DNA from: Achromobacter xylosoxidans A8
Lineage (GTDB): Bacteria > Pseudomonadota > Gammaproteobacteria > Burkholderiales > Burkholderiaceae_B
NCBI RefSeq assembly: GCF_000165835.1
Contig: NC_014640.1
Span: 4,340,001-4,404,000 of the forward strand
Direction of reading: 5' to 3'
DNA length: 64,000 nucleotides
In this document: positions 18,263 to 28,281 of the stretch, one piece after another
Layout: the number at the start of each line of letters is the position of its first letter
Numbering within the stretch: the stretch's first letter is position 1
Program-made: the position numbers and the translations under genes
Notes under the pieces: generated by a model
The model's input: only the letters and a program-made list of their open reading frames with translations
Database searches by the model: none
What the model was told of the DNA's origin: nothing

Positions 18263-20692
18263 TCAGGCCGGCTGATCCTGCGGGCCGGCCGCGGTTTCCT
18301 TGGCCGGCGTTTCCGCCGATGCTTCGGTCGACGTTTCAGCGGGGACATCGTCGGCGTTCGCTACCTCGGCGTTCTCAGCCCCGGCTGCCGCGCCCTTCTT
18401 CCTGCGTTCGAACACCGCGGCAAAGAAGCCGTCGGTGCCGTGCACGTCAGGGCGCAGTTGGACGTAGGGTCCGTCCAGCTTCAGGGTTTCGCAGCGGGCG
18501 GCCAGAATTTCGGCGGCGTCCAGGCGCTCGAAATCGGGGTGGCTGGCCAGGAAGCGCTCGGCCTGCACCTCGTTTTCCTCGGCCAGCAGGCTGCAGGTGG
18601 CGTAAACCAGGCGGCCGCCCGGCGCGACGCAGCGCGCCGCACTGTTGAGAATGCGTTCCTGCAACTGGCCCAGTTCGGCCAGCGCCTCTGGGTGCTGGCG
18701 CCATTTCAGGTCCGGATTACGGCGCAGGGTGCCGATGCCGCTGCACGGGGCGTCGACCAGCACGCGCTGGGCCTTGCCGGCCAGGCGCTTGACGCGGGCA
18801 TCGTTTTCGCTGTCGATGACCACGGGTACCACGTTGGACAAGCCGCTGCGGGCGAAGCGCGGCTTGGCGCGCGCCAGGCGGGCCGCCGACACGTCGAAGG
18901 CGTACAGGCGGCCGGTGGAGCGCATCAGCGCGCCCAGCAGCAGCGTCTTGCCGCCCGCGCCAGCGCAGAAGTCGATGATCATTTCGCCGCGGCGCGGCGC
19001 CACCAGCAGGGCCAGCAGTTGGCTGCCTTCGTCCTGGACCTCGATGCTGCCGTTCTCGAACTGCGGCCAGCGGTTGATGGCCGGGCGGCCTTCCATGCGG
19101 ATGCCCCAGGGCGAATAAGGCATCGCGACCGGTTCGTAGCGGCCGGCGCCCTGCTGCAATTCCGTCAGCATGGCGTCGCGCTCGACCTTCAGCGGGTTGA
19201 CGCGCAAGTCCAGGCTGGCCTGGCGGTTGAGCGCCTCGATCAGGGTTTCGGGGCTGTCCATGGCGCCCAGGCGCTCGTCCAGCCAGTCAGGAATGCTGCC
19301 GCGCACGGCGCGCGGCAGCGTCGCCAGATCGATCTGCGACACGCGTTGCAACCATTCGGCTTCAGCGGCGTCCATGCCTTCGGTCAGGGCCTCGGCGCCC
19401 AGCGTCGCGGCCAGGCCCAGGATGGCCAGGCGGCGCGAGGCCGGACCGACACCGCTTTCGCCGAATTGGCGGTAGCGGCGCAGATGGCGCAGCACGTCAT
19501 AGACGGCTTCGGCGACTTCGGAACGGTCGCGCGCGCCCAGATTGGGGTGATGGCGCAGCCAGTGCGACAGGGCCGCGTCGGCCGGATAGGTCCACTGCAG
19601 GATTTCGCCCAGGACGCGCTGGACCTGGTCGATACGGATGGCCGCATGCGACTGGCGCGGGCGGTTGAACTGGGGCTTGGGCGGGCGGTCCTGGCCGCCG
19701 TCGCTGCCGCCGCCGCGCGGGCCGCCATACTGGCCCCGCTCGCCACCGCGATCATCGCCTCGCGGCGCGCCGTAGGACGGACGCGAGTCCGAGCGGCCTT
19801 CGCGACGGTCCGAACCATAGGACGCGCGTTCGCCGCCACGGCCTTCACCGCGCGGGGCGTCATAGGACGGACGCGAGTCCGGACGACCTTCGCGGCGTTC
19901 CGAACCATAGGAAGCGCGTTCGCCGCCACGGCCTTCGCCGCGCGGAGCGTCATAGGATGGGCGCGGACCCGGACGGCCTTCGCGACGCTCCGAACCATAG
20001 GACGCGCGTTCGCCGCCGCGGCCTTCGCCACGCGGAGCGTCATAGGATGGGCGTGGACCCGGACGGCCTTCGCGGCGCTCCGAACCATAGGAAGCGCGTT
20101 CGCCGCCACGGCCTTCGCCGCGCGGAGCATCATAGGACGGACGCGGGCCCGGACGGCCTTCGCGACGTTCCGAACCATAGGAAGCGCGTTCGCCGCCACG
20201 GCCTTCGCCACGCGGGGCGTCATAGGACGGGCGCGGGCCCGGACGGCCTTCGCGGCGCTCCGAACCGTAAGGGGCGCGCTCGCCGCCACGGTTTTCACCG
20301 CGCGGGGCGTCATAAGAAGGACGCGGCGCCGGACGGCCTTCGCGGCGCTCCGAACCGTAGGAGGCGCGTTCGCCGCCACGGTTTTCGCCACGCGGGGCGT
20401 CATAAGACGGACGCGGGCCCGGACGGCCTTCGCGGCGTTCCGAACCATAGGAGCCGCGCTCGCCGCCACGGTTTTCACCGCGCGGGGCGTCATAGGAAGG
20501 ACGCGGCGCCGGACGACCACTGGCGCGCTCGTCGCGGCTGCCGCCCGAACGATCGTCACGGGCGCTGTCGCGCGCGACCGGCGTGCGCGCATCGCCCTTG
20601 GGGCGCGAGAAGAAGGACCGACCGTCGCGGCCTTCGGAGGCGGCCCCGGCGGCGCCTGCCGGACGGGAACGCGGAGATTGGGGTTTGCTCAT
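18263..20692 (-). CDS. RsmB/NOL1-family m5C rRNA methyltransferase with repeat-rich N-terminus
   Basis: SAM-dependent RNA cytosine-C5 methyltransferase; the core (about residues 335-770) has a NusB-like helical part, then DFCAGAGGKTLLLGALM (SAM loop), DAPCSGIGTLRRNPDLKW (PCSG Cys) and LVYATCSLLAEENE (TCS catalytic Cys). The best match is RsmB (16S C967). What is unusual is the N-terminus: residues 60-329 are nine tandem 30-residue units rich in Arg, Gly, Glu and Pro, preceded by 59 basic, disordered residues. The C-terminus ends in an Ala/Glu/Thr tail. Total 809 aa against roughly 430 for E. coli RsmB. The ATG at 20692 is preferred over a TTG at 20704. The RG-rich low-complexity arm could bind RNA or condense, an inference only. 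Confidence 0.88.
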   Translation of the reverse strand: MSKPQSPRSRPAGAAGAASEGRDGRSFFSRPKGDARTPVARDSARDDRSGGSRDERASGRPAPRPSYDAPRGENRGGERGSYGSERREGRPGPRPSYDAPRGENRGGERASYGSERREGRPAPRPSYDAPRGENRGGERAPYGSERREGRPGPRPSYDAPRGEGRGGERASYGSERREGRPGPRPSYDAPRGEGRGGERASYGSERREGRPGPRPSYDAPRGEGRGGERASYGSERREGRPGPRPSYDAPRGEGRGGERASYGSERREGRPDSRPSYDAPRGEGRGGERASYGSDRREGRSDSRPSYGAPRGDDRGGERGQYGGPRGGGSDGGQDRPPKPQFNRPRQSHAAIRIDQVQRVLGEILQWTYPADAALSHWLRHHPNLGARDRSEVAEAVYDVLRHLRRYRQFGESGVGPASRRLAILGLAATLGAEALTEGMDAAEAEWLQRVSQIDLATLPRAVRGSIPDWLDERLGAMDSPETLIEALNRQASLDLRVNPLKVERDAMLTELQQGAGRYEPVAMPYSPWGIRMEGRPAINRWPQFENGSIEVQDEGSQLLALLVAPRRGEMIIDFCAGAGGKTLLLGALMRSTGRLYAFDVSAARLARAKPRFARSGLSNVVPVVIDSENDARVKRLAGKAQRVLVDAPCSGIGTLRRNPDLKWRQHPEALAELGQLQERILNSAARCVAPGGRLVYATCSLLAEENEVQAERFLASHPDFERLDAAEILAARCETLKLDGPYVQLRPDVHGTDGFFAAVFERRKKGAAAGAENAEVANADDVPAETSTEASAETPAKETAAGPQDQPA
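19706..20515 (-). repeat. Nine tandem 90-bp repeats inside the rsmB-type gene
   Basis: Nine contiguous 90-bp units encode 30 residues each (consensus RPGPRPSYDAPRGEGRGGER followed by ASYGSERREG). The central four copies encode identical peptides, while the first three carry GEN in place of GEG and the last two have drifted (RPDSRPSY, RSDSRPSYGAP). Because the unit is a multiple of three, copy-number change by slippage or recombination would keep the frame. The repeats keep several other frames open, producing false reading frames on both strands. Confidence 0.95.
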
Positions 20693-20747
20693 GGTGTATT
20701 CCAATGGGGCGGAGGGCTTCCGCCCGAAAAATGCGATTCGGGGCCGC

Positions 20748-21413
20748 TCAGGCGGCCGGCGACCAGGCGAACAGGCGGTCGGGATCGCCTTGCACGTTCA
20801 CCCGGTGGTCACTGGTCAGGGTAACCCGGCCTTCAGCCAGCCAGCGCACCGCCGCCGGAAAAGCGCGGTGCTCCACCGCCAGCACGCGCTCGGCCAGGGC
20901 TTCGGGCGTATCGCCCGCCAGGACCGGGACGCAGCCCTGGGCGATGATGGGGCCATGGTCCAGCACCGGCGTGACGAAATGCACAGTGCAGCCATGCACG
21001 CGCACGCCGGTAGCCAGCGCCTGGGCGTGCGTGTGCAGTCCCGGGAAAGCCGGCAGCAGCGAGGGATGGATGTTCACCAGCCGGCCGGCATAGTGATTGA
21101 CGAAGCCCGGCGTCAGCACGCGCATGAAGCCCGCCAGGATGACGTAATCGGGTTCGTAGCGGTCGATTTCGGCGGCCAGCGCGGCGTCGAAGGCTTCGCG
21201 GCTGGCGTAGTCCTTGTGGTACAGCGCACCAGTGGGGATGCCCTGGTGGGCTGCCCATTCCAGGCCCGCGGCGTCGGGCTTGCTGGCGATGACGGCGGCG
21301 ACTTCGGCAGGCCAGCCCTCATTGCGGCAGGCTTCGGCCAATGCCTGCATGTTGCTGCCGCGTCCCGAGATCAGGATGACGATGCGGCGCTTGATGGTAG
21401 ATATTTCCGGCAA
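20748..21413 (-). CDS. purN: Phosphoribosylglycinamide formyltransferase 1
   Basis: Transfers formyl from 10-formyl-tetrahydrofolate to GAR in purine synthesis. Signature pieces are ILISGRGSNMQAL (phosphate loop), YVILAGFMRVLTP, NIHPSLLPAFPGLHTHAQAL with the catalytic His, and VHFVTPVLDHGPIIAQ with the catalytic Asp. A TTG at 21413 gives 221 residues (M-PEISTIKRRIVIL...), close to the usual 212. A longer open frame upstream has no family similarity. The start codon choice is uncertain. It is transcribed away from ribF. Confidence 0.92.
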   Translation of the reverse strand: MPEISTIKRRIVILISGRGSNMQALAEACRNEGWPAEVAAVIASKPDAAGLEWAAHQGIPTGALYHKDYASREAFDAALAAEIDRYEPDYVILAGFMRVLTPGFVNHYAGRLVNIHPSLLPAFPGLHTHAQALATGVRVHGCTVHFVTPVLDHGPIIAQGCVPVLAGDTPEALAERVLAVEHRAFPAAVRWLAEGRVTLTSDHRVNVQGDPDRLFAWSPAA

Positions 21414-21538
21414 GATAAGGAATTCCAAGGGAAATCGGGCCCGTCCGCCCTCCAGAATCCCGCGTGCGGCAACAGCCTGGACGCGCGTCAGGAGGAAACA
21501 GGAACAAACCCGGAATCCAAAATTGTAAACTCTCGCTC

Positions 21539-22504
21539 GTGAAACCATCGCTGCGCATCTACCGATCCCTGCCCCCGCCCGACCGGCGCGCCCCTTGCGC
21601 GCTGACGATCGGCAACTTCGACGGCGTCCACCGCGGACACCAGGCCATGCTGGCGCGCGTCTGCCAGGTCGCGCGCGACCGCAACCTGACGCCCGCCGTG
21701 ATGACCTTCGAGCCGCATCCGCGGGAGTATTTCGCCACCCTGAACCAACGCCCGGAACTGGCGCCCACCCGCATTTCGGGTTTGCGCGACAAACTGGCCG
21801 CGCTGGCGCGCTACGGCATCTCCCAGGTCGTGGTGGAGCGCTTCAACGCCCGCCTGGCTGAAATGTCGGCCAACGCCTTCATCGAACAACTGCTGGTCCA
21901 GGGCCTGCACGCCAAATGGCTGCTGGTGGGCGAGGATTTCCGCTTCGGCCACAAGCGCAGCGGCGACATCGACCTGCTGCGCGAGGCCGGCCTGCGCCAT
22001 GGCTTCGAAGTGCAGACGCTGGCGGACGTGACCGACCAGCAAGGCCACCGGATCTCCAGTTCCGAAGTGCGCACCGCGCTGGCTGTGGGCGATCTGGAAC
22101 GCGCCCGCCACCTGCTGGGCCACCCGTACCACATCAGCGGCCACGTGATCCACGGCCAGAAGCTGGGCCGCACACTGGGCTTCCCCACCATGAACCTGCG
22201 CGTGGCGGAGCGCTGCGCCGCGCGCTCCGGTATCTACGTGGTGCAAGTCTACGGCCTGGCCGACCGTCCGTTGCCGGCGGTCGCCAGCCTGGGCGTGCGC
22301 CCCACCGTCGAAGACCGCGGCCGCGTGCTGCTGGAGTCACACCTGCTCGACGAGACCATCGACGCTTACGGTAAACTCGTACGCGTCGAATTCCTGCAAA
22401 AGCTGCGGGACGAAGAAAAATTTCCTGACCTCCCTTCCCTGACTGCCGCCATCGCCGAAGACGCGCGAAACGCGCGCGCCTATTTTGCCGTTCATGGACT
22501 ATAA
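21539..22504 (+). CDS. ribF: Bifunctional riboflavin kinase / FMN adenylyltransferase
   Basis: Makes FMN then FAD from riboflavin. The N-terminal adenylyltransferase domain (about 20-190) has [15 protein letters not shown] with the nucleotidyl-transferase GNFDGVHxGH motif, and [18 protein letters not shown]. The C-terminal kinase domain (about 190-320) has [20 protein letters not shown] (GxxxGxxxGFPTAN-like) and [27 protein letters not shown]. Start is GTG 21539, giving 321 residues. The 3' end overlaps the start of ileS by 11 bp, a ribF-ileS-lspA arrangement common in proteobacteria. Confidence 0.96.
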   Translation: MKPSLRIYRSLPPPDRRAPCALTIGNFDGVHRGHQAMLARVCQVARDRNLTPAVMTFEPHPREYFATLNQRPELAPTRISGLRDKLAALARYGISQVVVERFNARLAEMSANAFIEQLLVQGLHAKWLLVGEDFRFGHKRSGDIDLLREAGLRHGFEVQTLADVTDQQGHRISSSEVRTALAVGDLERARHLLGHPYHISGHVIHGQKLGRTLGFPTMNLRVAERCAARSGIYVVQVYGLADRPLPAVASLGVRPTVEDRGRVLLESHLLDETIDAYGKLVRVEFLQKLRDEEKFPDLPSLTAAIAEDARNARAYFAVHGL

Positions 22505-25355
22505 AAAGACCCTCAACCTGCCCGATACCTCCTTCCCCATGCGGGGCGACCTCGCCAAGCGCGAGCCCGCCTGGATTTCGCAGTGGGAGGAAAACCACGT
22601 CTACCAGGCAATCCGCGCCGCCAGCCGCGGCCGGCCGCGCTTCGTGCTGCACGACGGCCCGCCCTACGCCAACGGCGACATCCACATCGGCCACGCGGTC
22701 AACAAGATCCTGAAGGACATCATCGTCAAGAGCCGCAACATGGCCGGCTATGACGCGCATTACGTGCCGGGCTGGGACTGTCACGGCATGCCGATCGAAA
22801 TCCAGATCGAAAAGAAATACGGCAAGCACCTGCCCGTGGCCGAAGTGCAGTCCAAGGCCCGCGCCTACGCGCTCGAACAGATCGACCGCCAGCGCAAGGA
22901 CTTCAAGCGCCTGGGCGTGCTGGGCGAGTGGGATCGTCCCTACATGACGATGAACTTCAGCAATGAAGCCGACGAAATCCGCGCGCTGGGCCGCATCCTG
23001 GACAAGGGCTACGTGTTCCGCGGCCTGAAGCCCGTGAACTGGTGCTTCGACTGCGGCTCGGCCCTGGCCGAAGCCGAGGTCGAATACGCCGACCGCGTCG
23101 ACCCGGCGGTGGACGTGGCCTTCCCGTTCGCCGAACACGCCAAGCTGGCCAGCGCCTTCGGCCTGGACTCGGTCGACGATGGCGCCATCGTCATCTGGAC
23201 CACCACGCCCTGGACCATCCCGTCCAACCAGGCGCTGAACCTGCATCCCGAGATCGAATACGCGCTGGTGCGCGTGTCGCCCGCGCCCAAGTTCGGCCCC
23301 CTGCTGCTGATCGCCAAAGAGCGCGTCGAAGCCTGCCTGAAGGCCTGGAACCTGGAAGGCGAAGTCATCGCCACCGCTCCGGGCGCGGCGCTGTCGGGCA
23401 TCGAGTTCCGCCATCCGCTGGCGCAGTTCAATGCCGCCTACGACCGCAAGTCGCCCGCCTACCTGGGCGACTACGTGACGGCCGACTCCGGCACCGGCGT
23501 GGTGCACTCGGCGCCGGCCTACGGCATCGAGGACTTCGTGTCGTGCAAGGAGCACGGCATGAAGGACACCGACTTCATCAGCCCGGTCATGGGCGACGGC
23601 AAGTACGTGGACAGCCTGGCGCTGTTCGGCGGCCTGTCCATCTGGGACGCCAACCCCAAGATCGTCGAGGCGCTGCAGGAAGCCGGCGCGCTGATGCACG
23701 TGGAAAAGCACAAGCACAGCTACATGCACTGCTGGCGCCACAAGACTCCGATCATCTACCGCGCCACCAGCCAATGGTTCGCCGGCATGGACGTGAAGCC
23801 CAAGGACGGCAGCCCGACCCTGCGCGAATCGGCGCTGGCCGGCATCGACGCCACGGCCTTCTATCCGGCCTGGGGCCGCGCCCGCCTGCACGCCATGATC
23901 GCCAACCGTCCGGACTGGACCCTGTCGCGCCAGCGCCAGTGGGGCACGCCGATGGCCTTCTTCGTGCACAAGGAAACCGGCGCGCTGCATCCGCGCACGT
24001 CCGAACTGCTGGAACAGGTGGCGCAGCGCGTCGAGCAAGGCGGCATCGAAGCCTGGCAGACGCTGGATCCGCGCGAGCTGCTGGGCGACGAAGCCGACCA
24101 GTACGAAAAGAATCGCGACACGCTCGACGTGTGGTTCGACTCGGGCAGCACCCACGCCACCGTGCTGGGCGGCAAGGACGGCGACTTCGCCGGTTCGCAC
24201 GGCGCTGAACTCGCCTGGCCCGCCGACCTGTACCTGGAAGGCTCGGACCAGCACCGCGGCTGGTTCCATTCGTCGCTCCTGACCGGCTGCATGCTTTACG
24301 GCCAGCCGCCCTACAAGGCGCTGCTCACGCACGGCTTCGTGGTGGACGGCCAGGGCCGCAAGATGAGCAAGTCGGTGGGCAACGTGATTGCCCCGCAGAA
24401 GGTATCCGACTCGCTGGGCGCGGAAATCCTGCGCCTGTGGGTGGCCTCCACCGACTACTCGGGCGAACTGTCCATCTCGGACGAGATTCTCAAGCGCGTG
24501 GTCGAAGGCTACCGCCGCATCCGCAACACGCTGCGCTTCCTGCTGGCCAACCTGGCCGACTTCGACGCCGTGACGCAGGCCGTGCCCTACGGCGAACTCT
24601 TCGAGATCGACCGCTACGCGCTGGCCATGACGGCGCAGATGCAGGCGGAAGTCCAGGCCAACTACGAACGCTACGACTTCCACCCGGCGGTCTCGCGCCT
24701 GCAGACGTTCTGCTCGGAAGACCTGGGCGCGTTCTACCTGGACATCCTGAAGGACCGCCTGTACACCTCGGCCGTGGACAGCCGCGCGCGCCGCTCGGCC
24801 CAGACGGCCCTGCTGGACATCACGCAGACGCTGCTCAAGCTGATGGCGCCGATCCTGTCCTTCACCGCCGAAGAAGCCTGGAAGGAACTGGTCAACTCGG
24901 CCCTGAAGAATCAGGCCGACGCCGCCCGCACCACCATCTTCACCGAGGTCTACCACGCCCTGCCGCCGTTCGCGGACGCGGACGCCTTGTCGGCCAAGTG
25001 GACCCGTCTACGCGCCATCCGCGCCGAAGTCCAGCGCAAGCTGGAAGAAGTGCGCACGGCTGGCGACATCGGTTCCTCGCTGCAGGCCGAAGTCGATCTG
25101 TACGCCAACGGCGCCGACCAGGAACTGCTGGCCAGCCTGGGCGACGACCTGCGCTTCGTGCTGATCGTCTCGCGCGCCACCGTGCATGCAGGCGAAGGCG
25201 AGACCCGCATCGAGGTCACGCCGTCGGCGCACAAGAAGTGCGAGCGCTGCTGGCACTGGCGCCTGGACGTGGGCCAGGACGCTGACCACCCCGAGATCTG
25301 CGGCCGCTGCGTGTCCAATCTGTTCGGCTCGGGCGAAGCCCGCGACAAGGCTTGA
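22494..25355 (+). CDS. ileS: Isoleucyl-tRNA synthetase
   Basis: Class I aminoacyl-tRNA synthetase of 953 residues charging tRNA-Ile. HIGH is at 64-67 ([14 protein letters not shown]) and KMSKS at 623-627 ([10 protein letters not shown]). The CP1 editing domain spans about 180-400 and contains [14 protein letters not shown] and [16 protein letters not shown]. The C-terminal zinc site is CERCWHW...CGRCVSN. ATG 22494 starts within the ribF 3' end ([12 protein letters not shown]). The bacterial-type sequence without an extra C-terminal domain suggests the mupirocin-sensitive form, an inference. Confidence 0.98.
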   Translation: MDYKKTLNLPDTSFPMRGDLAKREPAWISQWEENHVYQAIRAASRGRPRFVLHDGPPYANGDIHIGHAVNKILKDIIVKSRNMAGYDAHYVPGWDCHGMPIEIQIEKKYGKHLPVAEVQSKARAYALEQIDRQRKDFKRLGVLGEWDRPYMTMNFSNEADEIRALGRILDKGYVFRGLKPVNWCFDCGSALAEAEVEYADRVDPAVDVAFPFAEHAKLASAFGLDSVDDGAIVIWTTTPWTIPSNQALNLHPEIEYALVRVSPAPKFGPLLLIAKERVEACLKAWNLEGEVIATAPGAALSGIEFRHPLAQFNAAYDRKSPAYLGDYVTADSGTGVVHSAPAYGIEDFVSCKEHGMKDTDFISPVMGDGKYVDSLALFGGLSIWDANPKIVEALQEAGALMHVEKHKHSYMHCWRHKTPIIYRATSQWFAGMDVKPKDGSPTLRESALAGIDATAFYPAWGRARLHAMIANRPDWTLSRQRQWGTPMAFFVHKETGALHPRTSELLEQVAQRVEQGGIEAWQTLDPRELLGDEADQYEKNRDTLDVWFDSGSTHATVLGGKDGDFAGSHGAELAWPADLYLEGSDQHRGWFHSSLLTGCMLYGQPPYKALLTHGFVVDGQGRKMSKSVGNVIAPQKVSDSLGAEILRLWVASTDYSGELSISDEILKRVVEGYRRIRNTLRFLLANLADFDAVTQAVPYGELFEIDRYALAMTAQMQAEVQANYERYDFHPAVSRLQTFCSEDLGAFYLDILKDRLYTSAVDSRARRSAQTALLDITQTLLKLMAPILSFTAEEAWKELVNSALKNQADAARTTIFTEVYHALPPFADADALSAKWTRLRAIRAEVQRKLEEVRTAGDIGSSLQAEVDLYANGADQELLASLGDDLRFVLIVSRATVHAGEGETRIEVTPSAHKKCERCWHWRLDVGQDADHPEICGRCVSNLFGSGEARDKA

Positions 25356-25357
25356 GC

Positions 25358-25897
25358 ATGGCCCGCCCCTCCGAACCCGGAGTGACGGGCGCCACCGCCC
25401 CCGCCCGCGCCGCGCCGGCGCGCGTGGGCGGCTGGCTGGCGCTGGCATTGCTCATCATCGTGCTGGACCAGCTGACCAAGGTCTACTTCAACACCTCGTT
25501 CCAGTACGGCGAGCGCGTCAACGTGCTGCCGGTCTTCGACTTCACGCTGATGTACAACCGGGGCGCTGCGTTCAGCTTCCTGGCTTCCGAGGAAGGCTGG
25601 CAGCGCTGGCTGTTCACCGGCCTGGGCTGCGTGGCGGCGGTGGTCATCACCATCATCCTGCGCCGCACTCACGGCCAGCCGCGCTTCAGCCTGGCACTGA
25701 CCCTGATCCTGGGCGGCGCCATCGGCAACGTCATCGACCGCGTGGTCTATGGCCACGTGGTGGACTTCCTGTTGTTCTACTGGAACGACTCCTACTTCCC
25801 CGCCTTCAACCTGGCGGACGTGGGCATCAGCTGCGGCGCCGTGCTGCTGGTGCTGGACGAGCTCCTGCGAGGCCGCAAGGCCAAGACCCAGGCCTGA
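25358..25897 (+). CDS. lspA: Lipoprotein signal peptidase (signal peptidase II)
   Basis: Aspartic inner-membrane peptidase (179 aa) that removes signal peptides from diacylglyceryl-prolipoproteins. Four membrane helices are visible (about 27-45, 75-90, 100-118, 145-165). The two catalytic aspartates lie in GGAIGNVIDRVVYGHVVDF and AFNLADVGIS. An Ala/Pro-rich extension of about 25 residues precedes the first helix. The gene starts 2 bp after the ileS stop. Confidence 0.96.
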   Translation: MARPSEPGVTGATAPARAAPARVGGWLALALLIIVLDQLTKVYFNTSFQYGERVNVLPVFDFTLMYNRGAAFSFLASEEGWQRWLFTGLGCVAAVVITIILRRTHGQPRFSLALTLILGGAIGNVIDRVVYGHVVDFLLFYWNDSYFPAFNLADVGISCGAVLLVLDELLRGRKAKTQA

Positions 25898-25906
25898 AAA
25901 CGGCCC

Positions 25907-25932
25907 GGCCGGGGCGCCGCCATGCCCCGGCC
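25907..25932 (+). terminator. Hairpin after lspA
   Basis: GGCCGGGGC (25907-25915) pairs perfectly with GCCCCGGCC (25924-25932) around an 8-nt loop, 9 bp after the lspA stop. The following sequence is pyrimidine-rich (TCCCCCCTCTTTCTC) rather than a pure T-run. It probably ends the ribF-ileS-lspA transcript and leaves coaBC with its own promoter. Confidence 0.55.
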
Positions 25933-26065
25933 TCCCCCCTCTTTCTCACGGTTTTTGTCCTGCTTGATGCCCCCTGAACGCATCGCGAACGGCGCAATGC
26001 CGCAATGCAGAATAAAATCACTGTCCGTTCCTCGTTTACACGGCGCTGAACCCGCCGCCTCCCTC

Positions 26066-27265
26066 ATGCTCGACCTCGCCCGCAAACGCATCGTCCTCGG
26101 CCTGACCGGCGGCATCGCCTGCTACAAAATCGCTGAACTGGTGCGGCGCATGACCGAACAAGGCGCCACCGTCGACGTGGTGATGACCGAGGCGGCCACG
26201 CACTTCATCACCCCGGTCACCATGCAGGCCCTGTCGGGCCGCCCGGTGTTCGTGGACGCGTGGGACGCCCGCGTGCCCAACAACATGGCGCACATCGACC
26301 TGACGCGCGGCGCGGACGCGGTGCTGATCGCGCCCGCCAGCGCCGACTTCATGGCCAAGCTGGCCCATGGCATGGCCGACGACCTGCTGTCCACGCTATG
26401 CCTGGCACGTGCCTGTCCCTTGCTGGTGGCGCCCGCCATGAACCGCGAGATGTGGGCCAACCCGGCCACGCAGCGCAACGTCGAACAACTGCGCGCCGAC
26501 GGCATCAGCGTGCTGGGACCCTCCGCCGGCGAACAGGCTTGCGGCGAAACCGGCGACGGCCGCATGCTGGAAGCGCATGAGCTGCTGACCGACCTGATCG
26601 CCTTCTTCCAGCCCAAGCTGCTGGCCGGCCGCCACGTGCTGCTGACCGCGGGCCCCACGTCCGAACCGGTGGACCCGGTGCGTGTGCTGAGCAACCGCTC
26701 TTCCGGTAAGACCGGCTACGCGCTGGCGCGCGCCGCGCGCGAGGCCGGCGCCCGCGTCACGCTGATCACCGGCGCCACCTTCTTGCAAGTCCCGCGCGGC
26801 GTCACCGCGCTGTCGGTCACCACCGCGCGCCAGATGCACGACGCCGTGATGGCCAGCGCGGCCGACGCCGACATCTTCATTGCCGTGGCCGCCGTGGCGG
26901 ACTGGCGCGTCAAGAACGTCAGCAACCAAAAGCTAAAGAAGACCAGCGAAGGCGGCGGCGCGCCCGTGATGGAATTCGAACCCAATCCGGACATCCTGGC
27001 TGAAGTCGCCAAGCTGCCCAATGGCCCCTGGTGCGTGGGCTTCGCCGCCGAAACCGAAAAGCTGGCGGAACATGCCGAAGCCAAGCGCACGCGCAAGGGC
27101 ATTCCGCTGCTGGTGGGCAACCTGGCGCACAAGGTCATGGACGCGGACACCACTGAACTGGTGCTGTTCGACGAACAAGGCACCCACCCCCTGCCCGCCG
27201 GCGACAAGCTGGACGCGGCGCGGCGCCTGATCGCCGAGATTGCCGCGAGAGTGCCCAGCAAGTAA
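26066..27265 (+). CDS. coaBC: Bifunctional phosphopantothenoylcysteine synthetase/decarboxylase
   Basis: Coenzyme A biosynthesis. The N-terminal flavin-dependent CoaC half (about 1-185) has LGLTGGIACYKIAEL, active-site His in PNNMAHIDLTRGADA, APASADFMAKLAHG, APAMNREMW and the active Cys in EQACGETGDGRM. The C-terminal CoaB half (about 190-399) has LLTAGPTSEPVDPVRVLSNRSSGKTGYALA and FAAETEKLAEHAEAKRTRKG. ATG 26066 (MLDLARKRIVLG) is selected; upstream in-frame codons lack homology. Length 399 fits. Confidence 0.96.
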   Translation: MLDLARKRIVLGLTGGIACYKIAELVRRMTEQGATVDVVMTEAATHFITPVTMQALSGRPVFVDAWDARVPNNMAHIDLTRGADAVLIAPASADFMAKLAHGMADDLLSTLCLARACPLLVAPAMNREMWANPATQRNVEQLRADGISVLGPSAGEQACGETGDGRMLEAHELLTDLIAFFQPKLLAGRHVLLTAGPTSEPVDPVRVLSNRSSGKTGYALARAAREAGARVTLITGATFLQVPRGVTALSVTTARQMHDAVMASAADADIFIAVAAVADWRVKNVSNQKLKKTSEGGGAPVMEFEPNPDILAEVAKLPNGPWCVGFAAETEKLAEHAEAKRTRKGIPLLVGNLAHKVMDADTTELVLFDEQGTHPLPAGDKLDAARRLIAEIAARVPSK

Positions 27266-27269
27266 AAAA

Positions 27270-27328
27270 CCAGGCCTCGCGGCTTGGCCTGGCTGCTGAT
27301 GAACCCCTGTCCTCGGACAGGGGTTTTT
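27270..27328 (+). terminator. Tandem hairpins and rho-independent terminator after coaBC
   Basis: A first stem CCAGGCC/GGCCTGG spans 27270-27292. It is followed by a strong stem AACCCCTGTCC/GGACAGGGGTT (27302-27325) with TTTTTCTTT after it. This terminates coaBC, and the second stem also lies just beyond the 3' end of the convergent czcD-like gene. Confidence 0.88.
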
Positions 27329-27363
27329 CTTTACTGGCGGCTCTGCCGCGGGATTGGCCGCGC

Positions 27364-28257
27364 TCAGTGGATGTGTTCGTCGGCCGAACGATCCTCGCGC
27401 TCCATCTGCAGCGTCGTATGGTGCAGGTCAAAATCCTCCTGCAAGCGGGCTTCGATGGCGCAGCGCACCTGTTCGCCGTCCGCCCCGGGCGCCAGCACCA
27501 CATGGCCCGTGAGCATCGGATTACTCTGCGTCACCGCCCACAGATGGATGTCGTGGATGGCGGCCACGCCGGCCGTGCCAGCGATGGCATCGCGCACGGC
27601 CTGCAGGCTCATGCCCGGCGGCACGCCTTCGAGCAGGATATTCACGCATTCGCGCAGCAAGGTCCAGGTGCGCGGGAACACCATGAAGCCTATGCCTACC
27701 GCCAGCGCGGAATCCACCCAGCGCCAGCCGGTGAACCAGATGAGCACGGCGCCGACGATCACGCCGATTGAGCCCAGCATGTCGGCCCATACCTCCAGGT
27801 AGGCGCCCTTCACGTTCAGGCTCTCGTCCTTCGCACTGGCCAACAGGCGCATCGAGATCAGGTTGACGACCAGCCCAACCACGGCGACGGCCAGCATCCC
27901 CAGCGACTGGATGTCCTGCGGCGCCGACAAGCGCTGGTAGGCCTCGTACAGGATGTAGAACGCCACGCCCAGCAGCACCAGCGCGTTGACCGCCGCCGCC
28001 AGGATCTCGAAGCGGGCGTAGCCGTAAGTGCGCATCAGGTCGGCCGCCTTGCGGCCCGCGCGTATCGCCACCAGCGCCAGCAGTAAAGCCATGGCGTCGG
28101 TCAGCATGTGCATGGCATCGGAAATCAATGCCAGGCTGCCTGTGATCATCCCGCCCGCGATCTCCACCAGCATGAACGTGCTGGTCAATGCAAAGGCGAT
28201 CCAGAGGCGGGATTCGGGCAAGGCGCGCACGTCACCGTGCTGATGGCTGTCGCTCAT
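27364..28257 (-). CDS. CDF-family Zn/Co/Cd exporter, CzcD type
   Basis: Cation diffusion facilitator (297 aa) that exports divalent metals from the cytoplasm in exchange for protons. Six membrane helices lie within about 18-205, followed by a cytoplasmic domain. Metal-site residues are H50 and D54 (SDAMHMLTDAMAL) in helix 2 and E155/D159 (LEVWADMLGS) in helix 5; this Glu-x3-Asp form is the CzcD subgroup pattern rather than the His-x3-Asp of ZitB. His-rich ends (MSDSHQHGD; ADEHIH) may bind metal. A zinc-ribbon protein is encoded 24 bp upstream in the same direction. Confidence 0.9.
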   Translation of the reverse strand: MSDSHQHGDVRALPESRLWIAFALTSTFMLVEIAGGMITGSLALISDAMHMLTDAMALLLALVAIRAGRKAADLMRTYGYARFEILAAAVNALVLLGVAFYILYEAYQRLSAPQDIQSLGMLAVAVVGLVVNLISMRLLASAKDESLNVKGAYLEVWADMLGSIGVIVGAVLIWFTGWRWVDSALAVGIGFMVFPRTWTLLRECVNILLEGVPPGMSLQAVRDAIAGTAGVAAIHDIHLWAVTQSNPMLTGHVVLAPGADGEQVRCAIEARLQEDFDLHHTTLQMEREDRSADEHIH

Positions 28258-28281
28258 GGCTGTCCTGGTCGTGGAAGGAAA

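Noticed and set aside
19706..20515. Regular repeats considered as a CRISPR array
   Set aside because: Units are contiguous 90-bp coding repeats without unique spacers, in frame within a protein gene; no cas genes are near.
18440..20824. Very long plus-strand reading frame opposite the rsmB-type gene
   Set aside because: It is held open by the 90-bp repeats and GC-rich third positions; composition is Ala/Arg-rich with no family resemblance, and the minus-strand frame has clear methyltransferase motifs.
22134..24956. Minus-strand frame of about 940 codons opposite ribF and ileS
   Set aside because: Shadow frame; His/Val/Ala-biased with no domains, while ileS motifs are complete on the plus strand.
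26066..26110. Upstream in-frame start of coaBC at 25922
   Set aside because: The extra 48 codons are not family-like and overlap the hairpin after lspA; MLDLARKRIVLG is the usual start.
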